Of a stretch of DNA of 64,000 bases, positions 22,725 to 34,232 are shown one piece after another (within the stretch, counting starts at the first letter, position 1; each line of letters opens with the position of its first letter). Below the pieces are notes generated by a model. That model made no database searches, was not told where the DNA came from, and saw only the letters and a list, made by a program, of their open reading frames with translations. Location of the stretch: positions 2,976,001 to 3,040,000 of the forward strand of contig JAGMUV010000006.1 in the NCBI GenBank assembly GCA_020744425.1, given 5' to 3'. The translations under genes and the position numbers were made by a program. This DNA is from Dactylonectria macrodidyma (lineage: Eukaryota; Ascomycota; Sordariomycetes; Hypocreales; Nectriaceae).

Positions 22725-25320
22725 ATGAGGCGACAGAATCACTCGTGCGACCAATGCAGAAAGTCCAAGCGAGCATGCGATGCCCCGCGCCTCGACGTCG
22801 CCCGATGCCGAGCTCCGGCCGACGCGGCGGTTGGGTCGACCGAACGAGCCGGTGAGTCTTTATACCCTGGTCAAAGTAATATCACTTATTGACTCCGTGA
22901 TTCTAGATGCCGAGCCTAGAACTCGTCCATGCTCGTACTGTCTGAGGACCAAGAAGAAGTGCACAATGGAGTGGGCCAGGTCGCAGATGCTGCTCGCCGG
23001 GTCGGCGCCGTCGTCAACGTCTTCGGGCGCGAGCGATCAGTCGAATCCGGTGCCGTTGAAGCGCCAGAGGACTGAACTCGATCGTGTGAAGCCTTGGGCG
23101 GTGGACGATACCATCGACGAGGAGTTCGACCCTGGCTGTGCATCCAATTTTCTGCAAGAGACCTCTCAGATCCAGGATCTTGTCTTCCAGGATGCCGCCT
23201 GCCCGGATCTCGACTTGGCCGTCGCGTTGCCGGATGCTTCTCTGGATGACATTTTCACGTTTGACACGATCACAGATGGAGGTGTTACTCAGACTGAGCT
23301 ACCTGAACCCTCCGTCGAAGCCCTCAACGGATCGGCAGCTACAGGCTCATCGGCCAGTTCCTTTCCCCAGCCCGAGTTAGACTTTGAAGTCTACAACACT
23401 TGGCAAATGCCCACAGCAAGCTCAGTCAGCCAATCGATTTCGTCATCACAATCTCGACCTCCTAGGAGCGATACCCTCTGGCCAACTCCGAAACGACGCC
23501 GCAGATCCAGCGGCTGGACTGACTACCAGAACCGGTCCATCTCGCCCTTCTCCATGGACCAGACCATGATGGCGCGGTCCAATAACCAGCTCATCTCGAC
23601 GAACCTGCTTCAGATATACCACGACGTCTTCGAGCACAACCTCTCATGCTGGTTGACGGAGGTGACATGTCCGTACAAGACGCAGCGCTGGCGGCCAGAT
23701 GGGCCTAACACAGCGGATCTGAGGAGAGAATGGGGCCCTTCGTGGTCAAACAGGATTTATCGTCGCACTGTCAAGCTAGATCGCGTCGCCCAGTCTACGA
23801 GTATGATATGCCTCGCGCGTTCTGAAGACCAGGCCGTTCAGAGGGCCCTACACCTTTCCATCATGGCTTTTGCAACGCAATGGGCGCAGGGCAGTCGTCG
23901 CCAGAGACAGCGGTACTCATCAACGAGCGAAGGCAACCCGCTCGAGGAAATTGTCGACGAAATGTCTGAGGAGTTTGACCGCAATCTTCAACGCCACTTC
24001 TGGGAGCAGGCCCAGCGCGCACTGCAGGACGTGGCAGACGTCGAGTCGTATAGAGTCGTCTGTGCAGAGCTGATATTCGGCCTCACGCAGAAGCCTTGGC
24101 CGACGGATGACTGCCCGGTCGTCGTCGATCCGGCCATGTTTTCAAGTCGACATGGTATACGAGATGTCAAAACGTCTGTCTTGACGCAACTAAACGGCAT
24201 CATCTCTAAAGAAGGCCCGCCTACGTATATCGAAAGGGCGGCGCGCAAAATGCATGCGCTCAAGTACCGCTATGACGCTTCTCGCCGAGGCCTCGCCAAC
24301 GGACACTGCAACGACACGCTCAGCGGAGAAGATAAGAGTACGATTGGGCTATTGTACTGGCTGGCCGTCATGTTTGACACGGTTTCCTCGTCGATGAACG
24401 AGCGGCCCGTGGTTGTCGCTGACGAAGACTGCCAGCACTCTTCACCGCAGGACGAATCCCCTTTATCGGGCGAAGAAGACGAGACGTCGAGCGGGCGCTG
24501 GAAGATTGACGTCTTTATCCAAGACGACCTTGAAGCCCCGGCCCAGTTTCTTCATTGGCCGTGTTCTTACGAGGCAGCCGCCGAAGCCGTTACTAAATCC
24601 GCGCCGGTCAAGGTGTTACTCTTCCGGCACGTGTCCTATCTACAGAATATTCTCCGCAAGGGCGGCCGCGGGCAAAAGATCGAGGAGATTATCAAAAGCA
24701 CCACATCTATCTATCGGTACTGGAACATGACTTACGGGTCCTTTTTCCGCGAGCTGGTACAGGACTTCGACGCCGTGCCATCGCGGATTCAAGGCTGGTT
24801 CGTGTGTATCTCTGCGCACTGGCACCTCGCGGCCATGATGCTGGCGGACATGGTTGAATTCGTCGACGGGAATAATCTTGGCGTAGGCATCACGGCGCGC
24901 AGCCGCGTCAATAGCAAAATGGCCTCCCGAATCCGCGAGACAAGCGTCCGCGAGCTATCAGACCTCGCCAGCGTCGCCACGCCCAGCGAACTCAGCGACG
25001 TACCCGGCCCGCAACTCCCAGACTTCCACCACGCCGTCAACGAGGGCACGATCCTCACAGAGCCGTGGACCATGATCCTGATCCGGGCGTTCAGCAAGGC
25101 ATCCGTGATACTACTAGGGGAGGCGGACGAGTCGCTGCGGTACGGCCGGGCGACACTGGGCCACGACGGGGATGACTTTCGCGAGAGTTTGGAGAGGGCT
25201 GATGAGTGCGTCAAGGGCCTCTGGCTGCTAGGGAAGAAGTCGGATATGGCGAGGAGGGCTGCGGAGGTGTTGTCTGCGGCGGCGGATGGGCTTAGGGGGG
25301 GACGGCGAGGGCGTGTATGA
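22725..25320 (+). CDS. Large Zn2Cys6 transcription factor with extended zinc loop
   Basis: Exons 22725-22851 and 22907-25320 give 846 residues. The finger is split by the intron: CDQCRKSKRAC at 8-18 in exon 1 and CSYCLRTKKKC at 51-61 in exon 2. The loop between the two halves is 32 residues, much longer than the usual 5-16. I chose the ATG at 22725 because the downstream methionine at 22780 would lose the first half. A long acidic/Ser-rich region is followed by IYHDVFEHNLSCWLTEVTCP and a regulatory domain. I recall similar blocks in sugar-responsive regulators, but cannot name one. It sits between the hydrolase and the hydantoinase-type gene; which it controls is unknown. Confidence 0.85.
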
Positions 25321-25938
25321 ATAAGTTCCAAAGGGTACGGGGTTCTATGAAGCGAGTTTATAATTATCTAATCTACTTTTGCGTTGGTGATCACTTATTT
25401 CCACTTCTTAGTTGTGATTCCTCATGCTGAGACAACATCTTGCAGCACGTCTCTTGAAATATAGGCCACTGTCTTTACCAACCTCAACCCACGTCAGTTG
25501 CTAGAAGGAAGTCCAGCCGCTAGAAGGAGGTTCAGTAGTTGGCCCTTAGAAGCACAGGGGTTCCCCGCGTCTCGTCTCGATGAACCCAATCGAGATATGG
25601 CAAACCCATGGCCGCATTGCGGACCCGCAGCCGCACGGGTTGCCAGGTGCGGTCCCGCAACCGCTGCTACGTGACTTGAGTGAGTGACCAGTGACGTGTG
25701 GGTAATGCTGGTTAGGTTGTCACATGGACATTCTCTGGATGAATTTAGGTAGCATGGGAACACGTCGACGTTCTTCTAGTTCCATTAGGAACATCTAGTT
25801 GCACCGGCTCAGGGTTGGGTTCATTGCCCAAGCTGATTTACTCCAGAATGGCTTCTAGAGTAGGCCGCGAGATAGCTTCATTAATCAATAGATAAACTGC
25901 TATTATCACTATACAATGTTACTCGGTGATAAGCAGAT
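25321..25938. other. Convergent intergenic with GC-rich inverted motifs
   Basis: At about 25610-25672 is a cluster of CCGCATTGCGG, GACCCGCAGCCGCAC and GTGCGGTCCCGCAACCGC motifs resembling those at 20440-20530. This looks like a remnant of a repeated element. No coding sequence seen. Confidence 0.5.
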
Positions 25939-28900
25939 CTACACTCCAAACTCATCAATAACACTCCTCGACTCAGTAAAGTCATTCCCCACGCCCACAA
26001 ACGGCATATCCAGTCCAAATCCCTCCGGCCCACCAACCTTCATCCCCCTCTCCGTCTTCCACAGCGGATGCGCCGGCAAGGCCACCACATTCACCCGCAG
26101 CCCGTACCGGAGATCCTGCGACCCAATAGCCTCGCCGTCCTGACCAAGGATCGAAATGAGGTCGGGGACTGTGCAGACTACCTCTTGCGTGGCTTCCGTG
26201 CCGGCTGCGTCCGTCAGGGCTGCGTAGAGGTATTCGTTTTGGAAGGGGATCGTCATGTGGCGGTCTAATGGGACGGATTGTTTGCTTGTGCTGCCGGGTT
26301 CGCGGTCGTCGTCGTGCAGAGGCGCTATCACGACGGAGCCCATGGTGTAGCCACCGCCGACATATCGACGCACGTCGACAATCTTGCCTGTGAAGAGGAG
26401 CTTTCCAGCACACACGTCAAACTATTTTTGTAAGTAGCTCTTCAGAACATGAATGAAGGAGCACTCACAATCGCATCGACATAGCTCGTCTTCTTCCGCC
26501 GAGCCATATGAACAGCCCGACCGAGATACCACGCTAGACTCAGCGTATTCGGCACACCATGAGACTTGACTGCACTTCCGGGCAGCGGGTTGGCGCACAC
26601 GGCGCATCCGAGGCCGAGTTCTATCGCCGTGGTACGGAGGATATTTTCTAGTCGTACGGGCGAGTCGGTGTTCTAGTTTCCAGTTAACGGAGGTGCAGCA
26701 GCTCAGGGGATATGGGATATGGCTTACCATGACTACAGACGTGTTTCCGCGGGCGTCGGAGAGGACGCAGGGGACCATTGAGTGGCCGTATACGCTAAAC
26801 GTAGCTATCGAGTGTCAGATATAGAAATGAAGAGATTAAAGCCGTATTACCGTGGTACATGGTCGGATACGCTCGACCCATGGCATCGCCATCGATGACA
26901 GGTACGTCGAAATGGACGCCAGTCGGGAACGCACTCATCCCGTTTCCGCCACCACTTTTACAAGTCAGCTTTGTTGTGATGGATGTAGAATCAATAGTCA
27001 CTCACATCTCGTCGATAAACATGCCGTCAAACGACTTGATGCCCAGCACCTTGTTTACGGCCTCGATGCCTACGGCAATCTCATTGCCACCGGCGATACG
27101 CTCGTTGATGACACTTGGGCTGCCGTACCACGACCCGAAGCAGACCATGTCAGTGTCTTTAAGGGCCTTAGGAGAAATAATTCTCATTTTCCCCTGGGGG
27201 CTTGATCGTAGCACGTGTAGACCCTTGAGATACTCGTGATGTGTTGGCCCACCACCGCCGGTACCGAGGACGCCGCATCCCGTCGAGAATAGCTCCAAGT
27301 CTGCCTCGGAGACGTACCAAGTACCGTTTCTCACGTCTGGGCGGTACGTCTCGAGGTCTACTTTCAGGGACGGCTTGGTCGTGGGCTCTAAAGCATTGGG
27401 GATGCTAGTCTTTTGGCCCTCGTCCGAGTCTCGGCTGCTCTCTTCGAGGTCACCCATCGGCGGCGACGGCGGAGGCGTCAGATCACCCGGGATAGAAAGC
27501 CGGCCGACGGCACGGACTTGGATGCGCACGGCGCCGTTGTGCATGTACGGAAGCGGCATCTTGGTGACGTCGACGATGCGGACGTCGTCGCGGTCGGCGC
27601 CCTTTTGCACGGCCAGATCGATAGCCTTTTTGCACGCGGCTTCGAGGACGTCCTTCTCGGATCGGCCATCGGGGATCTCGACTGTGTCGATGTCGCCAGA
27701 CACCTTGGCGATGGCGGCTCCCACGGCGTTGGCGGCGCCTTGGTGGATGGGACGGATGCACTTGTCGACGCCGGCTAAGTCTTCTGTCACCAGCATGGCG
27801 CCGCCGCCGACGAGGAGGACGTGGACGGGTGCTGATGAGACCTTCATCTGCTCGATGACGCTCTCCAGCATGCGCTTCATCTCCTTGCGCGCACTCTCAA
27901 CGACAGCTGGTGGAATATCCTTAACCAGTTCCGCATCACCAAGCTGGCCTTTGCCCATTGCTACGACAATGTCCGTCGTCGTGAGCGTCTGGCCGCCAAA
28001 GATCTTGGCCTGTTGCTGGATAAAGTGTCCGACAGAACCCGGCCCGATCGTGACACCATCATCAGCGGCCACGGCTACTTTGCTGCCACCGCCTAGGCCG
28101 ATGGACACGACTTCGGGCATAGAAAAGGCAGTCCGCACACCACCGACCTCGACGAAACCCGGAGCCTGGCGGGGGAAGCCAGAGGGTAGGAGAGCGCATA
28201 CGTCAGTCGTAGTGCCTCCGATATCGACGACAAGGACTTGGGGCTCGCCTTGTTCTGACGCCTCATCTGCTTGCTTCCCGGCATCGATGCCCGCCAGAAA
28301 CGCAGCGCCCGTCATGCTATTCGTCGGGCCGCTGGCAAACGTCTTGATGGGATACTCAGCAGCCGTGTCAGCGTCAATCAGCGTGCCGTCGTTCTGCGAC
28401 AGGTACAGCGGGCACGCGAGCCGCAGCCGGGCCATGGCGCGCCGGAAGCCTCTCTTCACGCGGTGGCCCGTCCGGAGGATTGCGGCGTTGAGGATGGTGG
28501 CATTCTCTCTTTCTAGGAGTCCTGTCGGCCCAATGTCGTGGGAGCATACGACTTGTAGCTCTGGCGCTGTCTGGAGCATGATGCGCTTACACGTCTCTTC
28601 ATGAGCGCCTTCGCGGTCCAGCGGTGAAAAGACGCCGACGAGCGCTACGGATCGGACGCCCGAAGCGACGATGTCTCTCGCGGCCTGGCTGATCTGCTCT
28701 TCATCCAGCGGCGCAATCTCTCGCCCGTCAATCTCATGCCCGCCATCGAGATAATACGCGCCGCCGTCCAAAATGCCCCTCAAGCCGATAGGAAAGTCGG
28801 AAAAGGGTGGGATCTGACGTGTAAACGGGCCACATAATCTTACGACGGCGACGCGGTCTAGGCGGCGGGCATCGGCTTCAACGAGGGCGTTGATGAAGTG

Positions 28901-29122
28901 CGTCGTGCCGACTGTGACGCTGAGAACGCGGCTCTGGTCGACGCGCGACTCGGCGAGGACGGCGCGGATGGCTGCTTCGATGCCGCTGGTGATGTCTGGA
29001 GTTGTTGATGCTTTATGGGATGCTAAGACGCCGCGGTTGGGGCTGGTTGAGGCCTTGATGTCGAGGAGGGCGGCATCTGTGTTGGTGCCGCCCACGTCGA
29101 CGCCGATGCGGTACAGAGACAT
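25939..29122 (-). CDS. Hydantoinase/oxoprolinase (HyuA-type) fused to DUF917
   Basis: Exons 27006-29122, 26851-26954, 26728-26804, 26469-26672 and 25939-26421 give 994 residues. The N-terminal 530 or so residues are an ASKHA-type hydantoinase/oxoprolinase A domain: DVGGTNTDAALLD near the start, SGPTNSMTGA and VDIGGTTTDVCALL in the middle, then LLVGGGAML. A Ser/Pro-rich linker (TPPPSPPMG) leads to a C-terminal DUF917 domain with GTGGGGPTH. Such fusions are known in fungi, but few have an assigned substrate; ATP-dependent opening of a cyclic amide or imide (hydantoin, 5-oxoproline or similar) is the family chemistry. It is divergent from an NCS1 permease, a coupling that suggests uptake and cleavage of the same N-heterocycle (inference). 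Confidence 0.9.
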
Positions 29123-29637
29123 GCTGAGCGGGATGTAGATGTATCTCTATCGGGAGATGCTGTCGAGAAACGGTCTATGAATACCTGATTTACATGGTTT
29201 CCCCCTTTAATAAGTATTCACGCGGCCATGTTCACTGATGAATATGAGTCTCTCGTAAGAGCCCACCAGTAGTTCTCCCAACACTTCGCCGAAGCCGACC
29301 AAAGCCGCCCTGAATCATGATCCGGGGAACCAGTTGGCCGCAAGTTGGCCGATCATTCACTTGGCCGACGCCCCTTCCACTTGGCCGATCTCCGATACCA
29401 AGGTTCCCCGACACCTCGCGATAAAGCTAACGGCGACTATTTTTCTCCAAGCGGACTAAGGTCTAACTTCCGCGAAACGCTGATATCCCGTCCTGTCTAA
29501 TCGGCCAGCTGACCATGGGCGAGTCGTCCTTAAAGGCACTGCGCCTCTGCCTCGCTCCCGTTTGCCGTTAAGACACAGGCTTCTGTCTTTGTAGTCCGCT
29601 TATCCGCCCACTTCCGCTTGAGAAATTCCTCGTCACA
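29123..29637. promoter_or_regulatory. Divergent promoter of hydantoinase-type gene and NCS1 permease
   Basis: 515 bp between head-to-head starts. It contains the 18-bp element at 29285-29302 and four TTGGCCG copies between 29334 and 29387. Confidence 0.7.
29285..29387 (+). promoter_or_regulatory. TTCGCCGAAG element plus four TTGGCCG copies
   Basis: TTCGCCGAAGCCGACCAA (29285-29302) is followed by TTGGCCG at 29334, 29345, 29361 and 29381; TCGGCCAG lies further on at 29501. The 18-mer matches TTCGCCGAAGTCGGCCAA at 36177-36194 at 16 positions, and CGGCCAA, the reverse complement of TTGGCCG, occurs three times at 36157-36217. CGG/CCG cores fit a Zn2Cys6 binding site. The role is inferred. Confidence 0.55.
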
Positions 29638-31653
29638 ATGGGTTTGTCGGCATTGATCAGACGCGCCGAGCTGCCGCATGGATCCATGTGGATTGTACGT
29701 TCGAACGTGATGATCTCTAGCACGCTCTCTAACACGCGGTAGAATGATGATGTGCGGCCAGTCGATGCCGAGCGGCGCACGTGGACATTTCTCGCTTACC
29801 ACAACTTCTGTATGCCTCGATGCGGTGCCTTGCATGCAGGAAAAGCTGACCTCCTCTCGCAGGGCTGTTAATCAACTGCAACATTGCCACGTTTCTTACT
29901 GGCAGCGCGCTCATTCCCCTGGGCTTGACATGGTGGCAGGCCATCATCTGTAAGATCAGCAACTCCCATCGTACGACGTGTCTGACATATTTCTAGGCAT
30001 CGTTGTGGGAAATTTGATTGCTACGCTTGCACTCTTGGTCAGCTCGTTGGCTGGAGCATACTACCATGGTACGCGTAAATATATACAGTGCTTGATACAT
30101 GCTAACATTTGTAGTCGGTTTCCCCGTGTTTAGTCGAGCAGTCTGGGGTATCTGGGGCGCGCAATTCACCGTGTGGAACCGCATTTTTCTATCATTTGGT
30201 GAGTCTCCCACGATGCAGTCTTTTGACATCACGAGCTAACTATCCGCAGTCTGGTAAGCTCTACAACTTCACTTACAACATAGCCGAGTCTCACCATCCT
30301 ACAGGTACGGCTTCCAATCCTGGGTCGGCGGCCAATGCGTCTACCTCATCCTCCTCTCCTGGGACCCCAACTTCGAGTCCCACGTCCCCAACACCATCCC
30401 CGCCGACACAGGCATGACGTCGGCCCAGTTCGTCTGCTATGTCATCTTCTGCGTCGTCAGCCTGCCCGTGCTCTGGATCCAGCCGCACCGCCTGCAGAAG
30501 TTCTTCTACTTTACTAGTACCGTCACATTGCTCTTCTTCGTCACTCTGCTCATCTGGGCGCTGGCTACCATGGGCCCGGCTGGCTTCGGTGATACCCTCA
30601 GCTCGAGGACGACGCTGCCGGCGACGGGTGGCCCGGGGAGTACGGCGTGGCTGATGGTCTCGGGCATCATGTCCACCGTCGGATCCATCGCCGCTGGCAT
30701 CCTGAACCAAAACGACTACGCCCGCCTCGCCAGACGACCCAGCGACGCCATCTGGGGCCAGGCCTTTGCCTTCCCCCTGTATGGCATCTTCGCTTCCGTC
30801 CTGGGAATCCTCGTCACGGCGGCGACGCAAGAGCGCATGGGCGGCGAGGCCGTCTGGAACCCGCCGACGCTGTTTGTACGACTTCTCGAAAATGATCCCA
30901 GCGCTGGAACTCGCGCCGCCGTCTTCTTTGCGGGTCTCGCCCTCGTCGTGTCACAGATTGGAAGCAACCTTCCCGGAAACGCCCTCGCGGGGGGCATCGA
31001 CCTGTCGTCGGTGTTCCCTCGCTACATCAACATCCGCAGGGGCGCGTATATCGTCGCACTGCTAAGCCCGGCTGTCAACCCGTGGCGGCTGGTAAACACG
31101 GCCACCATCTTCTTGACGGTGCTGTCGAGCTATGGCGTGTTTCTGGCGCCCATGACTGGTCTGATGGCGGCTAGTTATGTCGTAGTGAGCAAGCAAAAGC
31201 TCAACGTCGATGATCTGTATCGTGGCGATAAGACGAGCATCTACTGGTATACATGGGGCGTCAACTGGCGCGCCCCCATTGCGGTATGTGTTTTCAACAT
31301 TTTTACTCTATAGTAACAACTACTAACAAGCCTGCTAGTGGATCGCCGGTGTCGTCCCCTGCCTCCCCGGCTTCATCGCTGCAGTTGACCTGTCCATCAG
31401 CGTCTCCGACGGCGCGACTGAACTATACTACCTCAACTACCTGTACGGCTTCCTCGCGAGCGGTCTGGTCTACAGCCTGCTGCACTTTGTCTTCCCAGAT
31501 GCCAAGTCGGACGAGTTTGTGCGCAGCAGCCCCAGCGCAAAGGCGCTCCAGCAGCAGTTCCAGATCCGCTGGGACGTGACGCTGGGCGAGACGCCGGGTC
31601 TTTTACATCAGAGCTCTGTGGACAAGGGAGTTGAGAGTGTGTCTAAGATTTAA
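29638..31653 (+). CDS. NCS1-family nucleobase/hydantoin permease
   Basis: Exons 29638-29694, 29743-29809, 29863-29949, 29997-30068, 30115-30198, 30250-30253, 30305-31283 and 31339-31653 give 554 residues with about 12 hydrophobic segments. NDDVRPVDAERRTWTF near the N-terminus, GSALIPLGLTWWQA, VWYGFQSWVGG and GILNQNDYARLARRP are NCS1 signatures (proton or cation symport of purines, pyrimidines, hydantoin or thiamine). The sixth exon is only 4 nt (TCTG). Without it the conserved V-W-Y-G and everything after it lose frame. It is divergent from the hydantoinase-DUF917 gene, so the cargo is probably that enzyme's substrate (inference). It sits in the plasma membrane. Confidence 0.9.
30250..30253 (+). 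other. 4-nt microexon (TCTG) of the NCS1 permease
   Basis: It is flanked by an acceptor ...CCGCAG and a donor GTAAGC. It supplies the last two bases of a Val codon and the first two of the conserved Trp in VWYGFQ. Skipping it to make one 106-bp intron shifts the downstream frame, which is open for 326 codons. Confidence 0.8.
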
Positions 31654-32253
31654 AGGACCGAAGTGTTTGTTTTCTCAGGGTTGGTTTAGTGAGTTTGTAA
31701 TGGTAGCAGTATCAATCAAGGAATATGTCTTCTACACAGTACTGTGTTTGATGACCTTATTCCAACGTTGCCAACCCAGGTCTTTATAATCGCGTAGCAT
31801 AATGAAAAGGTTGGGATGAACCTAGCCGATTGCTCGTCGCGCATTTACCCTGAATTCTTAGAGAAAGATTGCTCTGGAAACTCCATTCTTAGGCAGTCCG
31901 TTCGATTTGGGAACAAATTATAGTACTGAACTAGAGCCTAAAACGAACCGATGGTGAAACGTGGGGAAGCTACAAGAAACGTGGAGCAGCTGGACCGAAC
32001 ACTGGTGACCTCTGTGGGCGCGCTGCAGGCATGCGTTCCTAATTTTTGCTGCTGACGCTGCTTCTTTTTGGGCAATCTGGCCATTAGTCACCAACCCGCT
32101 GATTACTTGCGGTATTTTCTCATATTTTGCAGAGTGCCCTCATGTCTATTGTCCTCCCCTTAAACATTTTGTTGTCTTCTTTCGATAATTTTTCTCTTGG
32201 AAGCACTTGTGGCGTTATCTTCATCCAACTTCTAACCGGTGGCCCGGAGCTCC
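31654..32253. other. Intergenic
   Basis: 600 bp with no gene or repeat recognised. Confidence 0.5.
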
Positions 32254-33441
32254 ATGATGGCGCCAATAATCCCCAATTCCAGTGAGCGAGCCAAGTATGC
32301 TTCTCCGATCCAGGAACCACATGTCTAAAACTACATCTTAGATCAACAATACTATGACATGTCGACGTCACAACGTCTAGGTTCTGTCAACTTCTTAATG
32401 CTTTTCTGATGCCGAAACTCATGTTTTTTGCCACAAGCAGGGCGCGGCAGGCACGCTGCGGTATTCGAGTGCCGGGACTCGGAAGGTAGAAGGTTTGCTG
32501 TCAAATTGTTCAGAGACAGAAGCCAAGAAGAGATTGAGCATGAGATTGAAATCTTGAAATATTTGCGTGGAGGCCCAAACATCATTGCATTCATTGATTC
32601 AGTGCATGGGTTCCAGGTCAGCGTCTCTTGTTCCTTTTTAGAAAACTACACCATATCCACTAACCCCAGACATAGGACTCGGGGCTTGGTATAGTACTGG
32701 AACATGTTGAACACGTAGACTTTCGGACGCTCTTCCCACGGTTCGACGACTTTGACATTCGATACTACACTCGCGAGCTCCTGAGAGCGTTGCAGTTCAG
32801 TCACAGCCGAGGGATCATGCATCGAGATGTTAGAGGACATAATGTGCTGATCGACCATGAAAACAGAAAGGTACGATAGAAAATCTTATAGGCGATGGAA
32901 TTATTGAAGTAACCAAGAAGCAGCTTCGTCTTGTTGGCTGGGGCTCATCTGGGGTTTACCGTCCTGGCCAAGACAATACCCTTCGTGTGTCCATCTGGCG
33001 GGCCCCGGAACTTCTCCTCGGATTTGAGCGGTACGACTATAGCCTCGACATGTGGCAACTGGGCTCCATGATGGCCTCGATGATCTTTCGAAAAGAGCCC
33101 TTTTTTCACGGGAACAGCCAGCAAGACCAGCTCGTCAAGATTGCCCGGGTTCTTGGGACGGACAGGCTGTATGCTTACGTTTCAAAATACAACATCGAGT
33201 TGGATGACGAGGATGTTGAGGCGCTAGGCTATCTCCCATGCCAGCCATTAACGGTATTCGTCAACTCCGACAATGAACGACTCGTAACAGATGAGGCTTT
33301 GGACCTCCTCGAGCAACTTTTATTGTTTGACCACGAGGTCTGCAAGCTTCCTGACGGGTGAAAATTCTATCTGACTTTATTCAGGATCGGCTTACGGCTG
33401 AAGAGGCTCTTGCGCACCAATACTATCAAGCACTAGGCTAG
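32254..33441 (+). CDS. Divergent CK2-alpha-like protein, predicted pseudokinase
   Basis: Exons 32254-32281, 32342-32380, 32441-32616, 32676-32870, 32924-33337 and 33385-33441 give 302 residues. Nearly every block lines up with casein kinase 2 alpha: [75 protein letters not shown] and [13 protein letters not shown]. The glycine-loop and VAIK-type Lys (FAVKLF) and the HRD Asp are kept, but the metal-binding Asp of the DWG motif is Gly (RLVGWGSSG), HRDVKP is HRDVRG, the basic lysine-rich cluster is replaced by an acidic stretch, and about 30 N-terminal residues are missing. It is probably a catalytically dead or altered paralogue. All introns are intact, so it is not a processed copy. Expression is unknown. 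Confidence 0.85.
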
Positions 33442-34232
33442 GGAGCGGAAAATAGTTGCGAACTTTCAGAGCGGGTGTCTGATCAAAAACCATGCACGGC
33501 TTGGCTTTAAGAGAAACATTGCCTGCAGACAGGGTACCCAAGAAGGACCCGGACTCCGGCTCTACTTCACTTTAAGCCTAACCCTAGATGACCACGGAGG
33601 GGGACCGAGAACAAAACACCCCGAGTACATTGAATGCATAGGAGAGGGGCATGGGCAGGCCAACATTGGAACACGATTCGCTGGAATCACTTTCTCGGGC
33701 CACGGCAAGGCGAGCAGGTCATTATCCTTGCACATCGCCTCACTTCGGTCCCCAAGCCGTCAACTTGCATCGGATATATCTGAACCTTATCTCGAGGGGT
33801 TGGCACAGTATCCTTGTGGCAATATCCGGCATCGCGTCACTTTGCCGGCTAAAATTGCAAGGGGCGGGGTGAAGCTAAATACGAGACAGACGTAACCGGG
33901 CTTCCCGGCTTGTCTCTGTAGAACTTGGGTTCGGAATTTATTTTTCCTCTCGGCTAAATTCGATCATCGCATGTGTATACTCCGTAAGCCATTTCAGGGT
34001 GATGATTTGCAATGATTCTCGTTCGAGCGTGTCTAATTCTGCGACGTTTCCATGGCGGCCCGAAAGGATTCGGTAGATGTTTCCGAGATCTCCTTTAGGC
34101 AACCTGTCCAGGAGGGGCAGCAGCCAGATGAGAAAACCCCGACTTTGATGAAAGCTGCCCGTGGAATATAAAACATGTCCAGTTTCGCCTTCACTGTCGA
34201 CTCGGTGCTAGCAGGCGACCACAAATCCAATA
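33442..34232. other. Intergenic / GH43 promoter
   Basis: 791 bp with no gene seen. It holds a possible TATA-like stretch (GAATATAAAAC) about 70 bp before the GH43 ATG. Confidence 0.5.

Noticed and set aside
27375..28604. 409-residue open frame on the plus strand
   Set aside because: It lies wholly antisense to the hydantoinase domain, is rich in Ser/Pro/Arg/Thr without any family motif, and is a mirror of the real gene's codon bias.
30291..30830. 179-residue open frame on the minus strand
   Set aside because: Antisense to the large permease exon; composition (Arg, Asp, Gly runs) is that of a shadow frame.
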